In this document: positions 49,429-58,341 of the stretch, in pieces
Numbering within the stretch: position 1 is the stretch's first letter
Layout: each line of letters opens with the position of its first letter
Assembly: GCA_030681365.1 (NCBI GenBank)
Contig: JAUXWH010000131.1
Coordinates: 1-64,000 of the forward strand
Length of the DNA: 64,000 nucleotides
Direction: 5' to 3'
Source: Bradyrhizobium sp.
GTDB taxonomy: Bacteria; Pseudomonadota; Alphaproteobacteria; Rhizobiales; Xanthobacteraceae
The notes under the pieces: generated by a model
The model's database searches: none
The model's input: the letters and a program-made list of their open reading frames with translations, nothing else
What the model was told of the DNA's origin: nothing
Translations under genes and position numbers: made by a program

Positions 49429-50604
49429 TTACGCCGCGATCAGTTCGTGTGGGAGCGGCGCAATCGCCTGCTCGGCGATCAGTTCGTCGCAGAACAGGCG
49501 GGCTTCTTCCCGCGCCGACTCCGTGGCGAAACGGCGCAGCAGGATCAACAGCGGCTCGGCGGCCTGCGGGTCGGTTTCGCAATGCGTCAGCACGCGCTCC
49601 ACCATGCGGCGCCGCAATCTGGCCGCGCCACCGATGCTGTCGACGAACCCGGTCTCCTGGCAGACCTCAAGCGCCATCTGGAATGCCGCGAAGGTCGATG
49701 GCGGCAGGCCGGCGCGACGCAGCAGCGCCTGCAGGCTGGCAGCGCCGCGATCATGCAGCAGCGCGGAGACGCGCGCCAGCGGCAGTTCGGACAATTCCGC
49801 CAGTGCGGCATCGAACAGATCGAGATTGCCCGACAGCAGCGCGCGCAGGATCAGCCCGGCGGTCAGCTGGCCGGTGGCGCGCAGATGCCGCACCAGGCCG
49901 CAGATGTCGTCGCCGCGCGAACGTGCCGCGATGTTGACGGTGGAACGCTCGCGCGCCTCGCTCGCGATCCGCCCTGCCCGGTCCGCGCTCAGCCAGTTGC
50001 GGGCGACCACGAACCGCGCCAGCGTGTCCGACAGTTTGGCGACCAGGGCAACCCGCGTCGCCGCCGGCAAATCCTCCAGCACCAGCATGGATTCCCGGAT
50101 CGCGGCGAGATGGCCGTGGCGTTCGACGATGCGGTCCCATGAGAATGGCGCGAGTTCGGCATAGGCATTCTCGATCAGCTCGAGCGCCGCGGCGGCACTC
50201 CCTACTTCGGCGATCGCGGCGCACACCGAGGGCGGCAGATTAATGCGGCGGGCGATGGCGCATTGCATCTGGCAATTGCCGGTCGCGACGATGTCGACGA
50301 GATCGGCGTCGATCAGCAGCGGTGAATGTTCCAGCACCGGAAGTGCCACCGACGCCTGGTCGAGCGACAGCGCCTGCACGATGCCGGCGGGCGCCTCGAA
50401 GCTGCGCGCAAACACTTCGGCCATGGCTTGGCGCACCAGCGGCGATGTGTCGTCGAGCATCATCAGCAGCGCGCCTTCGGCGGCGGCGCGATCGTCCTCG
50501 GACAAATCCGAAATCAGCCAGGCCCGCGCCAGCGACCGCGTTGCCTCTGCCCGCTCGCCTGCCGGAGCGGTACGTATCCAACTAATGAACTGCCGAACAA
50601 TCAT
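49429..50604 (-). CDS. DUF2336 domain protein
   Basis: A 391-residue all-helical cytoplasmic protein of the DUF2336 family, which is found mainly in alphaproteobacteria. HEAT-like repeats are visible, for example 'ALLMMLDDTSPLVRQAMAEVF' and 'ALPVLEHSPLLIDADLVDIV'. The C-terminal half has 'TAGLILRALLSGNLDLFDAAL' and 'FATESAREEARLFCDELIAEQ' in parts. No catalytic motif is seen. It is probably a scaffold; the partner is unknown. Confidence 0.85.
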   Translation of the reverse strand: MIVRQFISWIRTAPAGERAEATRSLARAWLISDLSEDDRAAAEGALLMMLDDTSPLVRQAMAEVFARSFEAPAGIVQALSLDQASVALPVLEHSPLLIDADLVDIVATGNCQMQCAIARRINLPPSVCAAIAEVGSAAAALELIENAYAELAPFSWDRIVERHGHLAAIRESMLVLEDLPAATRVALVAKLSDTLARFVVARNWLSADRAGRIASEARERSTVNIAARSRGDDICGLVRHLRATGQLTAGLILRALLSGNLDLFDAALAELSELPLARVSALLHDRGAASLQALLRRAGLPPSTFAAFQMALEVCQETGFVDSIGGAARLRRRMVERVLTHCETDPQAAEPLLILLRRFATESAREEARLFCDELIAEQAIAPLPHELIAA

Positions 50605-50842
50605 GACCCTGGAGGCCTACGCAACCCGACGACACCGTGACGCGATGCCACTGCAATAGAAAATAAACCACGCCGCTTAACAAAGGGTTCACCATAAACG
50701 GCTGGTTTTGTTGACGTTTTGTTAAGGGAGCCAAGCCGGATGCCCAGGCATCGTTTCCCGGAGGCCGCGCAGCACCACAAGCGCGTTCACGCGCGTCTTC
50801 GACGCATTATGGTGATGCGCTGCAGATCCGAGGTCCAGATGG

Positions 50843-50915
50843 GTCCCGGCTCTGCGGAGCAGCGTGCCGGACGATGCTTCGCATCGCCGGGAGAACGCTG
50901 CACCGCGTCCGGGAC
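50843..50915. repeat. REP-like palindromic element
   Basis: GTCCCGG (50843-50849) mirrors CCGGGAC (50909-50915). GCAGCGT (50859-50865) mirrors ACGCTGC (50895-50901). The core CCGGACGATGC/GCATCGCCGG folds as a tight hairpin. The nested arms give one long stem of ~73 nt. It is the main content of the 320-nt gap between 50604 and 50924. Confidence 0.7.
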
Positions 50916-50923
50916 ACGATGAA

Positions 50924-51979
50924 TTAGCTGAAGATGCCGAAGCGATCGCTGAAGAGATCGAGCCGCCCTGGCGGACGGACTTCGGGTTTGCGTGCCGACA
51001 GCGATTGCGCCGCGTTCGCTGAGGAAGTCTCGGTCACAGACGCAACCGAAGTCAGCGACGAGGAATTGCCCCACAATTCCTGAACCGCCGGCGAGAGTGG
51101 TTGCGCGCGCTCGCCGGCCTGGAACAAGGAACGAAAGATCGGGTCGGTCGGCTGCGGCGGCGTCTGCGCCGATGCGAATGACATTGTCGCCGGCGTCACG
51201 GCGCGGGAGTCCGGAAAGCTCGAGAGGTACGCGGCGTTGTCCACCGGCGCGGTGGCCGGCGTGGCGCTGGCCAGCATGACGCGCCGCGGCGCGTCGCCCC
51301 CGGCTGACGCCATCGCGGTACGCGTCGCCTGCGAATTGGCCGCGCTGGCATAGCGCGCGTTCAGCACCGAATAGACCTCGGAGACGCTGCGCGCACTCCC
51401 TGTCTTGTCATAGAAGATCGAGCGATTGGCGGCGGCGGCATTGGGAAACAACGCCGCGCCGGAGGCGTTCGGATTGTTTTCGGCGTTCGAGATCAGCTTA
51501 CCGGCGCCGTTGGCGCCCATGAAATGCGCCATATAGAGTTCGCCGTCGGTCGGGCGGCGCCCGATCCTGCCGGTGAGCTTGAAGCTGTTGGACTGGGCAA
51601 ACACCGCCGCCATCGTGGAGGCTGCCTCGGGATCGTTGCGCAGCTTCATGATCGCGTCGCGGGCGGCGGGATCGCTGACGAAATAGCCGCCGGAGGGGTT
51701 TTTCGTGATGGCGTCGGCATATTTGCCGTAGCCGAGCTGGCTGCCGGCTTCCTTCACGGTGCCGAGCCAGGTCTGGTCGATGAACTGGTAAAGCCCGCGC
51801 GCCGACGAGGTGGTGGCGGCGGCTTTCGGGTTGAAGTTGGACTCCATCTTGGCGGTGGCGAGCATGTATTCGAAGCTGGTGCCGGTGGTAACGGCGGCCT
51901 GCTTGATCGCGCCGGCAATCCGGGCGCGCGAGGATTCGACACCTGCCGTGGCCCTGGCGCTTGACGTGTCGACCGACAT
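50924..51979 (-). CDS. Lytic transglycosylase (SLT domain)
   Basis: A 351-residue protein with an SLT domain at ~25-140. The catalytic Glu is in 'LATAKMESNFNPKAAA', followed by 'ARGLYQFIDQTWLGTVKEAG' and 'GELYMAHFMGANGAGKLI'. No classic signal peptide is visible: the N-terminus is 'MSVDTSSARATAGVESSRAR'. This is a feature of the rhizobial group, and the export route is unclear. The C-terminal half is low complexity (Ala/Ser/Pro). Confidence 0.85.
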   Translation of the reverse strand: MSVDTSSARATAGVESSRARIAGAIKQAAVTTGTSFEYMLATAKMESNFNPKAAATTSSARGLYQFIDQTWLGTVKEAGSQLGYGKYADAITKNPSGGYFVSDPAARDAIMKLRNDPEAASTMAAVFAQSNSFKLTGRIGRRPTDGELYMAHFMGANGAGKLISNAENNPNASGAALFPNAAAANRSIFYDKTGSARSVSEVYSVLNARYASAANSQATRTAMASAGGDAPRRVMLASATPATAPVDNAAYLSSFPDSRAVTPATMSFASAQTPPQPTDPIFRSLFQAGERAQPLSPAVQELWGNSSSLTSVASVTETSSANAAQSLSARKPEVRPPGRLDLFSDRFGIFS

Positions 51980-52098
51980 TTCTTGGTGCCCCGCTCCTCG
52001 CGAAACGACCGCCCGGCCTTCTCGGCACGACAGGCGGCGCTCAGGCCTCCTGCAACCCTGCGTCGGTTATGGTTAATGGCGGGTTAACCGGAAGGCCG

Positions 52099-52558
52099 CT
52101 AACCGCTCACATCGACGGCGTGAGTTTCCTTCGAGGTCGACAGCACGATCACGGTCTCGGTGCGCTGGATCCCTTCGATGCCTTTCATGGCCGCGAGGAA
52201 GGCTTCGAGGTCCCGTGTGGTCCGTACCCGCACCTTCATCAGGTAATTCCAGGCGCCGGTGACGTGGTGGCATTCGAGCACGGCGGGCATCCGCGCGATC
52301 GCGTCAAGGAACGCCGGCTCGGTTTTCGGATCGCTCCAGCCGACATAGACGAAGGCCAGGAGGTTGAGACCCAGCACTTCGGGCGAAAGCCTGGCATGAA
52401 AACCGCTGATGATGCCCTGCCGCATCAGCCGCTTCAGGCGATCGTTCAGCGTCGAGGTCGCCACGCCCGATCGCCTTGCCGAGTTCGGCGAGCGGCAGAC
52501 GGTCGTTCTCCTGCAGCGAGGCCAGCAGTTTTCGGTCGATGTCGTCGAATTAACCCAT
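52099..52558 (-). pseudogene. Lrp/AsnC-family regulator, frameshifted
   Basis: From ATG 52558 the frame hits TAA after two codons, then continues 'FDDIDRKLLASLQENDRLPL' and 'AELGKAIG'. The remainder, 'VATSTLNDRLKRLMRQGIIS' and the RAM ligand domain ('NLLAFVYVGWSDPKTEPAF'), lies in another frame. Removing one base in the CCC run at 52466-52468 rejoins them as 'AIGVATSTLNDR'. The helix-turn-helix is therefore broken. This is either a true pseudogene or two sequencing errors. It lies just after hisI. Confidence 0.75.
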
Positions 52559-52562
52559 GGCT

Positions 52563-52988
52563 CTACCGATAGACCTTCGCCGGATCGAACAGCCTGTCCG
52601 CATCCACGAACGACAATCGCGCCCCGCTCTCTCCCGCGTCGACCTTGCGGTAGAAGCAGGAGCGGCGGCCGGTGTGGCAGGCGGCACCTGCCTGCTCTAC
52701 CCGGATCCAGATCGCGTCCTGATCGCAATCCAGCCGCATCTCGACCACGCGCTGGGTGTGGCCGGAACTCTCGCCCTTGCGCCACAACGATTTCCGGGAG
52801 CGGCTGAAGTACCAGGCTTCGCCGCTGGCGATGGTCTTGCGCAGGGCCTCGTCGTTCATGTGCGCGACCATGAGCACCTCGCCGCTGCCGGCGTCGGTGG
52901 CGACGCAGGTGACGAGGCCCGACGCATCGAATTTGGGCTGAAACATCAGCCCTTCCTCGATGTCGTCGCTGTCTGCGGATGTGGTCAC
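52563..52988 (-). CDS. hisI: Phosphoribosyl-AMP cyclohydrolase
   Basis: A 141-residue histidine-biosynthesis enzyme that opens the adenine ring of phosphoribosyl-AMP. Zinc and magnesium ligands are visible in '[13 protein letters not shown]' and '[12 protein letters not shown]'. The central '[26 protein letters not shown]' (in parts) is highly typical. The GTG at 52988 with GAGGG upstream is preferred; an ATG 15 nt upstream is possible. It follows folE by 28 nt. Confidence 0.95.
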   Translation of the reverse strand: MTTSADSDDIEEGLMFQPKFDASGLVTCVATDAGSGEVLMVAHMNDEALRKTIASGEAWYFSRSRKSLWRKGESSGHTQRVVEMRLDCDQDAIWIRVEQAGAACHTGRRSCFYRKVDAGESGARLSFVDADRLFDPAKVYR

Positions 52989-53016
52989 GGGCCGCCCTCG
53001 CATTGATTGGGCGAGG

Positions 53017-53712
53017 TCAGCGCTGCGGCCCGCGCACCATGGACATGAAACGCGCCTGCTCCGCCGGATTGTCGCGGAACATGCCGGTAAAGCGGCTGGT
53101 GAACGTCATTGCGCCATGCTTGGCGACGCCACGCACCGACATGCACGTATGCTCCGCTTCGATCATCACTGCAACGCCGCGGGGTTTCAGGACTTCATCG
53201 ATCGCGGCCGCGATCTGGGCGGTCAGATGCTCCTGGGTCTGCAGGCGGCGCGCGAAAATGTCGGTCAGGCGCGCCAGCTTCGACAGCCCCACCACCCGCT
53301 CGACCGGCGTATAGGCGATATGCGCCCTGCCGTAGAACGGCATCATGTGATGCTCGCATTGCGAGGTGACTTCAATGTCGCGGATCAGCACGAAGTCGTC
53401 ATAGCCCGCGGTCTCGCCAAAGGTGCGGTCGAGCACCTCCGCCGGACACTGGTGATAGCCCTGATAGAGTTCGTCATAGGCTTCGACCACCCGGCGCGGC
53501 GTATCGATCAGACCCTCCCGGCCAGGGTTTTCCCCGATATAGCCGAGCAGGGTTTGCACCGCCGCTTCGGCCTCGGCGCGCGACGGACGCGGCTGGTCGG
53601 CGCGGACGGCGGCGGCCAGAAATTCGGCAGGATCGAGTTCGGCCGGGCGCACTTCCGGGCTTTTTACATCGGAAGGCTTGCCGGGGCGGAGGGATTTGAT
53701 CAAAGCGTCCAT
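53017..53712 (-). CDS. folE: GTP cyclohydrolase I
   Basis: A 231-residue enzyme making dihydroneopterin triphosphate, the first step of folate synthesis. The zinc and catalytic region is '[20 protein letters not shown]' (~120-139), with '[14 protein letters not shown]' near the end. An N-terminal ~40-residue extension is usual in alphaproteobacteria. It is operonic with hisI. Confidence 0.97.
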   Translation of the reverse strand: MDALIKSLRPGKPSDVKSPEVRPAELDPAEFLAAAVRADQPRPSRAEAEAAVQTLLGYIGENPGREGLIDTPRRVVEAYDELYQGYHQCPAEVLDRTFGETAGYDDFVLIRDIEVTSQCEHHMMPFYGRAHIAYTPVERVVGLSKLARLTDIFARRLQTQEHLTAQIAAAIDEVLKPRGVAVMIEAEHTCMSVRGVAKHGAMTFTSRFTGMFRDNPAEQARFMSMVRGPQR

Positions 53713-53910
53713 GTCAACTCCGTTCGACCGGTCATCAAGACCGGAGTGTCACCGGGCAGACGGGGCGGTTGGCCGCCGGGCGCCTGAGTCCCACTATAGC
53801 AACACCACCGCTGCTGGATGAGTTTCCATTCCGGGCAGCGGGGATGCAACGGCCGGACTGTATTTCCGCCGTCTGCGACCATATATAGGACCACAGCGTG
53901 CTGCCGCCAA

Positions 53911-53951
53911 GGGCAGTCAAAGGGCAGTCAAGCGCGGTCAAGGGCGGTCGC
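53911..53951. repeat. Short tandem repeat upstream of the scaffold gene
   Basis: Four near-identical ~10-bp units follow each other: GGGCAGTCAA, (A)GGGCAGTCAA, GCGCGGTCAA and GGGCGGTCGC. They end 27 nt before the next start codon. The rest of the 265-nt gap between folE and the scaffold gene holds the divergent promoters. Confidence 0.65.
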
Positions 53952-53977
53952 CGCCCGGGAAGCCGAGGCCACGATCT

Positions 53978-54427
53978 ATGCTGAACGACATTTACAACAA
54001 GCGGATCATCGAACTCGCGGGCAATATTCCCCGGATCGGCCGCCTTCCCGACCCCGACGCCAGCGCCACCGCGCATTCCAAGCTGTGCGGCTCCACCGTC
54101 AAGATCGACCTCAAGATGGACGGGCCTGTCGTCACCGACTTCGCCCATGACGTGAAGGCCTGCGCGCTAGGCCAGGCCTCGTCCTCGATCATGGCGCGCC
54201 ACGTGGTCGGCTCGACCGCGGACGAAATGCGCGAACTGCGCGAGACCGTGCGCAGAATGCTGAAGGAAAACGGCTCCCCCCCGCAAGGCAAGTGGGCCGA
54301 CATCGCTTTGCTCGAGCCGGTGCGCGACTACAAGGCACGGCACGCCTCGACCATGCTGACCTTCGATGCCGTGGTTGACGCGATCGGCCAGATCGAGGCC
54401 AGGGCGAAACAGCCGGCTTCGGCCTGA
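53978..54427 (+). CDS. IscU/NifU-N-like iron-sulfur scaffold protein
   Basis: A 149-residue IscU-fold protein. Cluster-ligand cysteines C37 ('HSKLCGSTV') and C62 ('VKACALGQASSS') are present. The third position holds H122 ('YKARHASTMLTF') in place of Cys, and the Asp after C37 is Ser. This variant is characteristic of an alphaproteobacterial subfamily usually encoded next to yidD and near hisI/folE. Its role may be scaffold-like or regulatory. Confidence 0.85.
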   Translation: MLNDIYNKRIIELAGNIPRIGRLPDPDASATAHSKLCGSTVKIDLKMDGPVVTDFAHDVKACALGQASSSIMARHVVGSTADEMRELRETVRRMLKENGSPPQGKWADIALLEPVRDYKARHASTMLTFDAVVDAIGQIEARAKQPASA

Positions 54428-54501
54428 GCCGACCGGCTGTCATACGCCGCTTATCGCCGCCGCGCTGCGGCAAACCGGCCGCCCGTCATCGCTTCGGTCC
54501 A

Positions 54502-54906
54502 CTATCTGGGCGTCTTCGTCGTCGCCTTTGCGATCGCATCGACGAGGTCGACGAGGGAATGGCGGATTTTGCCATGCGCGATGCCCCCGAACGCGTTCAA
54601 CAGTTTGAGTGTGCTGCGGTCGGGGATGAGCTTGACCGGAGCGGACCCCTTGCTCTCGCCGGCGGACGTAACGGCATTGGCGTCGAACAAGGCGCCCACC
54701 GGGATGCCGAATATCTTGGCGATCTGGGGAAGCCGCCCGGCGCCGACCCGGTTCATGCCTTTCTCATATTTCTGTATCTGCTGGAACGAGACGCCGAGCC
54801 GGCGGCCCAGGTCGCCTTGCGACATGCCCACGATCAGTCGATGAGCGCGTATGGATTCTCCGATCTGGATGTCCGCGGAATTCGGCCGCCGCCCTTTTTT
54901 CTTCAT
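54502..54906 (-). CDS. XRE-family transcriptional regulator
   Basis: A 134-residue DNA-binding protein. The helix-turn-helix is 'MSQGDLGRRLGVSFQQIQKYEKGMNRVG' (in parts, ~28-55), with the family pattern 'IGESIRAHRLIVG' before it. The C-terminal part (~90-134) is Lys-rich and has no known domain. It is convergent with the scaffold gene and divergent from the GNAT gene, with 310 nt of promoter region (54907-55216) that shows no other gene. Confidence 0.9.
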   Translation of the reverse strand: MKKKGRRPNSADIQIGESIRAHRLIVGMSQGDLGRRLGVSFQQIQKYEKGMNRVGAGRLPQIAKIFGIPVGALFDANAVTSAGESKGSAPVKLIPDRSTLKLLNAFGGIAHGKIRHSLVDLVDAIAKATTKTPR

Positions 54907-55216
54907 TTCTGAATGTTGCTACCTTCGGAGGATGATTCACCGAGTACAATTCTAGATACGTTATCTCCCGGTTCGTTCTGTTGTTTTGTAGATGGAGCAT
55001 TCGGCCAGTGGTCTGGGAGCTTCCCTAGCCATAGGTGTTTCGTTGCGGATTCCCCGACGATTCCAGTAATCGGCCTGCGGGATCGCGACAGCTCCGGGGA
55101 CTACGACGCTCGGTCAGTTCAACGCTGGCGTAGAACGGTGGCACGTTTTGCCCTCTTCCGCAGCGCCGGCCGGAGCGCTCTAGTCGATACTACGTCAGGT
55201 AGCAGGAGTCTGGACT

Positions 55217-55795
55217 ATGCAGAATAACGTGCGGACCATCGCCTCCAGTCATAATCAGATTCGCACGGAGGTCGTAACGACATACCAGCAGCTGTTACAT
55301 GCCTACGCCATCCGCAGCATCTGCTTCATGGAGGAGCACGGCGTCCCGGCCCGGCACGAATTCGATGGCAACGATTACCAGGCCACACATATGATCGTCT
55401 ACGCGGGTGACGAACCCGTCGGCACCCTGCGTATTCGATGGTTCAAGGACTTCGCCAAACTCGAACGCACGGCCTTTCGCGAGGCTTATCGCAATACCCA
55501 TGTCCTGAAAGCGTTTGCGTATTTCGTATTCGACCACGTCGCCCGCAAGGGATACGACAAGGTCATCACCCATGCCCAACCGAAATACGCGCGGCTGTGG
55601 CGAATAATCCTCGGATTCAAGAAGGCCGAAGGCAAGGCGCCGCTCTACTTCGACGGTCACCCGGAGCCGTACATCGAACTCGTCAAGGAACTCACTCCGC
55701 CGCTCAATGCAATCTCGGCAAGCACGGACGCGGCCATTCTGTTTCGAACCGAGGGCTTCTGGGATGCGCCATCAGAGTACGAAGCGGTCGCATAA
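55217..55795 (+). CDS. GNAT-family N-acyltransferase
   Basis: A 192-residue acyltransferase. The GNAT core is 'THMIVYAGDEPVGTLRIRWF' (~58-77), then 'AKLERTAFREAYRNTHV' and the acyl-CoA region 'AYFVFDHVARKGYDKVITHAQ' (in parts), with 'RLWRIILGFKKAEGKAPLYF' late. The N-terminal ~45 residues resemble those of autoinducer-synthase-type GNAT proteins loosely. The substrate is unknown. It sits in an apparent accessory block. Confidence 0.8.
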   Translation: MQNNVRTIASSHNQIRTEVVTTYQQLLHAYAIRSICFMEEHGVPARHEFDGNDYQATHMIVYAGDEPVGTLRIRWFKDFAKLERTAFREAYRNTHVLKAFAYFVFDHVARKGYDKVITHAQPKYARLWRIILGFKKAEGKAPLYFDGHPEPYIELVKELTPPLNAISASTDAAILFRTEGFWDAPSEYEAVA

Positions 55796-55849
55796 TCAGC
55801 TTCAGTATCGACCAGAGAACATCTTGCGCAGCCGCAACCCGACGAAAAC

Positions 55850-56056
55850 ATGGGCACCGCCGTGGAATTCTCCCGGACCTATATGAAGCAGGTGGTCGCG
55901 ATCCACCAGGCGATGTTCGAAAAGCTCCTGTTCGACGAGAAAGCGGGCGTGAGCCTGGAACTGGCCGAGCTATTCCACGACGCCGGCCGGACCTACCTGC
56001 AAATTTCGGAACGGATCAACGCAACGTACTTGTCTCATCACTCCCTTCAAGATTGA
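55850..56056 (+). CDS. Small helical protein downstream of the GNAT gene
   Basis: A 68-residue frame 54 nt after the GNAT stop: 'SRTYMKQVVAIHQAMFEKLLF' then 'LELAELFHDAGRTYLQISERI' in parts. It is almost all helix. Its 3' end overlaps the convergent LysR gene by 41 nt. It is probably co-transcribed with the GNAT gene. The ribosome site is weak, so the start is uncertain. Confidence 0.55.
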   Translation: MGTAVEFSRTYMKQVVAIHQAMFEKLLFDEKAGVSLELAELFHDAGRTYLQISERINATYLSHHSLQD

Positions 56057-57074
56057 ACATCTTCCTGAAACCGGCGTCGTACACGCTCGGCGGATTGTTC
56101 AACCTGAACTCGTCGCTGAACCACGGATTGTTGCTGCCGAACACCTCGCTCAGCCAGTCGAATACGAGACGAACCGGCCGGGCGTTCAGACGGTCGGTGA
56201 GCGCGATCAGGTAAAGAGGAACCGAAATCCTCAAGTCGATTTCCAGCGGCACGAAGCAAGGCTCCACCAGCGTGTAGCTGCCAAGCATTCCAATTCCCTG
56301 CCCGGCCTTGACCAGCATGCCGTAGGCGAAGGAATTGTCGCAGTAATGCGCGATACGTCCGCGCGCCGCGGCCTGCTGCCAGCCGTCCCACAGCCCGGTC
56401 TTGGCGAGGTAGTATTCCGACTGCAGGAAGAGATGCTGTTCCAGATTATTGCGGGTCGGCAGGCCGTGCTTTCGGATGTAGTCCTTGGCGACGACGGGAA
56501 TGAAATGAAGCTGCCCGAGCTTTCGAAACCGGATGTCGGATGACTCGGCCGGACTGATGCCGATCATCATGTCAGTCTGGTTTTCCCGCAGGCTCATGAT
56601 GTTGATCGGGTTCTTCAGATGCAGCTGGATTTTGGGATACTGCGCGGAAAACCGATCGAGAGCCGGCGCAGCAAACAGCGCATTCAGCCCGTCCGTGATA
56701 CTGACGCTCACAGTGCCTTCTGCCTCGCGGGTCTCCGCCCTCAGGTCGCTGGTGATTGAATAGAGCGTGTGATCCAGCCGGCATAACGCCTGCGCCAGCG
56801 CCTCCCCCCTTTGTGTCAGCTTGACCCCGCGGGCGGTCGCGATGAACAGCTGCGAGCCGACCAGGTCCTGCAGGCGCTTGACCTGGCGGCTCACCCTCGG
56901 CTGGCTGGTGTTGGTGATCTCAGCGGCGCGGTTGAACGATTTGGTCTTCGCCACCGCGAGAAAGACCCGCAGTTCGCCCCAGAACTGGCCGCTCAGAAGG
57001 TTCTCGTCGTCCAGCGGGCTCCCGTTGAATGCCTGCTGTTCCTCGTCGAATGCATCCATGGTGTTTACAGTCAA
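56016..57074 (-). CDS. LysR-family transcriptional regulator
   Basis: A 352-residue LysR protein. It has an unusual ~30-residue leader before the helix-turn-helix 'FLAVAKTKSFNRAAEITNTS' and 'QPRVSRQVKRLQDLVGSQLF' (~37-75). The effector domain runs from ~120 ('VSVSITDGLNALFAAPALDR') to the end. The C-terminal ~40 residues after 'LVFDWLSEVFGSNNPW' extend beyond the usual ~300 length. Its target may be the neighbouring GNAT gene. Confidence 0.9.
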   Translation of the reverse strand: MTVNTMDAFDEEQQAFNGSPLDDENLLSGQFWGELRVFLAVAKTKSFNRAAEITNTSQPRVSRQVKRLQDLVGSQLFIATARGVKLTQRGEALAQALCRLDHTLYSITSDLRAETREAEGTVSVSITDGLNALFAAPALDRFSAQYPKIQLHLKNPINIMSLRENQTDMMIGISPAESSDIRFRKLGQLHFIPVVAKDYIRKHGLPTRNNLEQHLFLQSEYYLAKTGLWDGWQQAAARGRIAHYCDNSFAYGMLVKAGQGIGMLGSYTLVEPCFVPLEIDLRISVPLYLIALTDRLNARPVRLVFDWLSEVFGSNNPWFSDEFRLNNPPSVYDAGFRKMFNLEGSDETSTLR

Positions 57075-57167
57075 GTAGAGGTGGCGACCACCTGCAGCTT
57101 AACCGTGTTCCCGGGCCGGAGTCCACGACCGGGCGAACTCGACGAAAGGGTGCTTTTCGTCCCGCCG

Positions 57168-58088
57168 CTACTGCGTCGGCGCGGCCACCGCGACGCCGCC
57201 GGTCGGCGCCGTCGCTTCCGCGGTCTTGGTCGACCTGGGCGGAACAACCTGCAGGTGCGACTTCTCGGCGCTGACCGTTTCGCTTGCAAAACGATCCTGG
57301 ATCGGCTTGACCGCCGCCTCGGCCATCGGCGTTGCGCGCGTATCCGGAAGCAGCACCTCGGCAACCGCGTCGGTCGTGACCAGATTGGTCAGCCGCAATT
57401 CGTCCCGGGACAATTCGTGCAGATCTTCCCACGGCGGCACGCTCAGCGACAGCGACAGCAGGTCGCCGGTGCCGCCCATGTCGAAGGTGTATTTGGCGAG
57501 ACGGCCGATATCGCGTTCCACGATCATCAGGTCCTGCGCGGTGTAGCTCGCGGCCCTGGGGTCGTCGGCGCGGTCGCCCATCCAGATCTGATGCACCCTG
57601 ACATGCGCGCCGTCAGGCACGTAACGCGTCTTGCCGGACAGCAGCAGGAACACGCACATCGACTCGCAATAGGCTTCCGGCACGACGCGGCCGTGCTCGC
57701 CCTGCCCGGTTCGGGTCTGGACACTGGTGCCGACGGTCGTCAGCGCACCGAGAGCGCGCCATCGCCGTCCGAGCGCAATGGAATCGTTGACCGAGCCGCC
57801 GCTGGAATCCAGCACGATCGTGGCGCCGGCGAGCTGGCGGCCCCGCGCGAATTCGTCGAAAGCCCTGGGGCTGTCCGCGGTGACGATGCCGACCGCGCTG
57901 ACCCAGCCGCGGCAATTCGGCTCGCAGGCGACCCAGCTGAACTTCATTGGCTGTTTGCGTTCCTCGAGGCTAACGCCGGCATGTGCCGGGCCGCCATCGC
58001 CGGCCAGGATGGCAGGCAATGCGATGCAAACGGCGGCGGCGCAGGCAAGCGCCCAGTCGCCTATTCGAAACGACCTCACGAGCCTCAA
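57168..58088 (-). CDS. Exported ClpP/crotonase-fold protein
   Basis: A 306-residue exported protein. The TTG start at 58088 has GGAAGGAACC upstream and gives a signal peptide ending near 'GPAHAG'. The ClpP-like core has 'GATIVLDSSGGSVNDSIALG' (strand-turn-helix with the oxyanion glycines) and the nucleophile region 'YCESMCVFLLLSGKTRYVP', where Ser is flanked by cysteines. 'VRVHQIWMGDRADDP' may supply the His. It is probably a periplasmic serine-protease-like protein, unproven. Confidence 0.75.
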   Translation of the reverse strand: MRLVRSFRIGDWALACAAAVCIALPAILAGDGGPAHAGVSLEERKQPMKFSWVACEPNCRGWVSAVGIVTADSPRAFDEFARGRQLAGATIVLDSSGGSVNDSIALGRRWRALGALTTVGTSVQTRTGQGEHGRVVPEAYCESMCVFLLLSGKTRYVPDGAHVRVHQIWMGDRADDPRAASYTAQDLMIVERDIGRLAKYTFDMGGTGDLLSLSLSVPPWEDLHELSRDELRLTNLVTTDAVAEVLLPDTRATPMAEAAVKPIQDRFASETVSAEKSHLQVVPPRSTKTAEATAPTGGVAVAAPTQ

Positions 58089-58341
58089 TTTGGTTCCTTC
58101 CCCAAAACCCACTGTCAGGCGGTGGTAACGGCCCCACTTCAACGCCAATGATTCCGTCACACCGGCGTTGTGAAAAAGCTAACCGCGCGTCACATAAGCG
58201 TCTATTAACATTTGCTGCATCGCGACGGAATAGGTGCGGTATTTTGCCCGGTGTGACTCAATTGCATATCCGTAGCTTTCCGGGGTCGGTTCCCTGCAAA
58301 GGAACCGCGCATACCATTGCTCATCGATAAGCCAAACGCCC

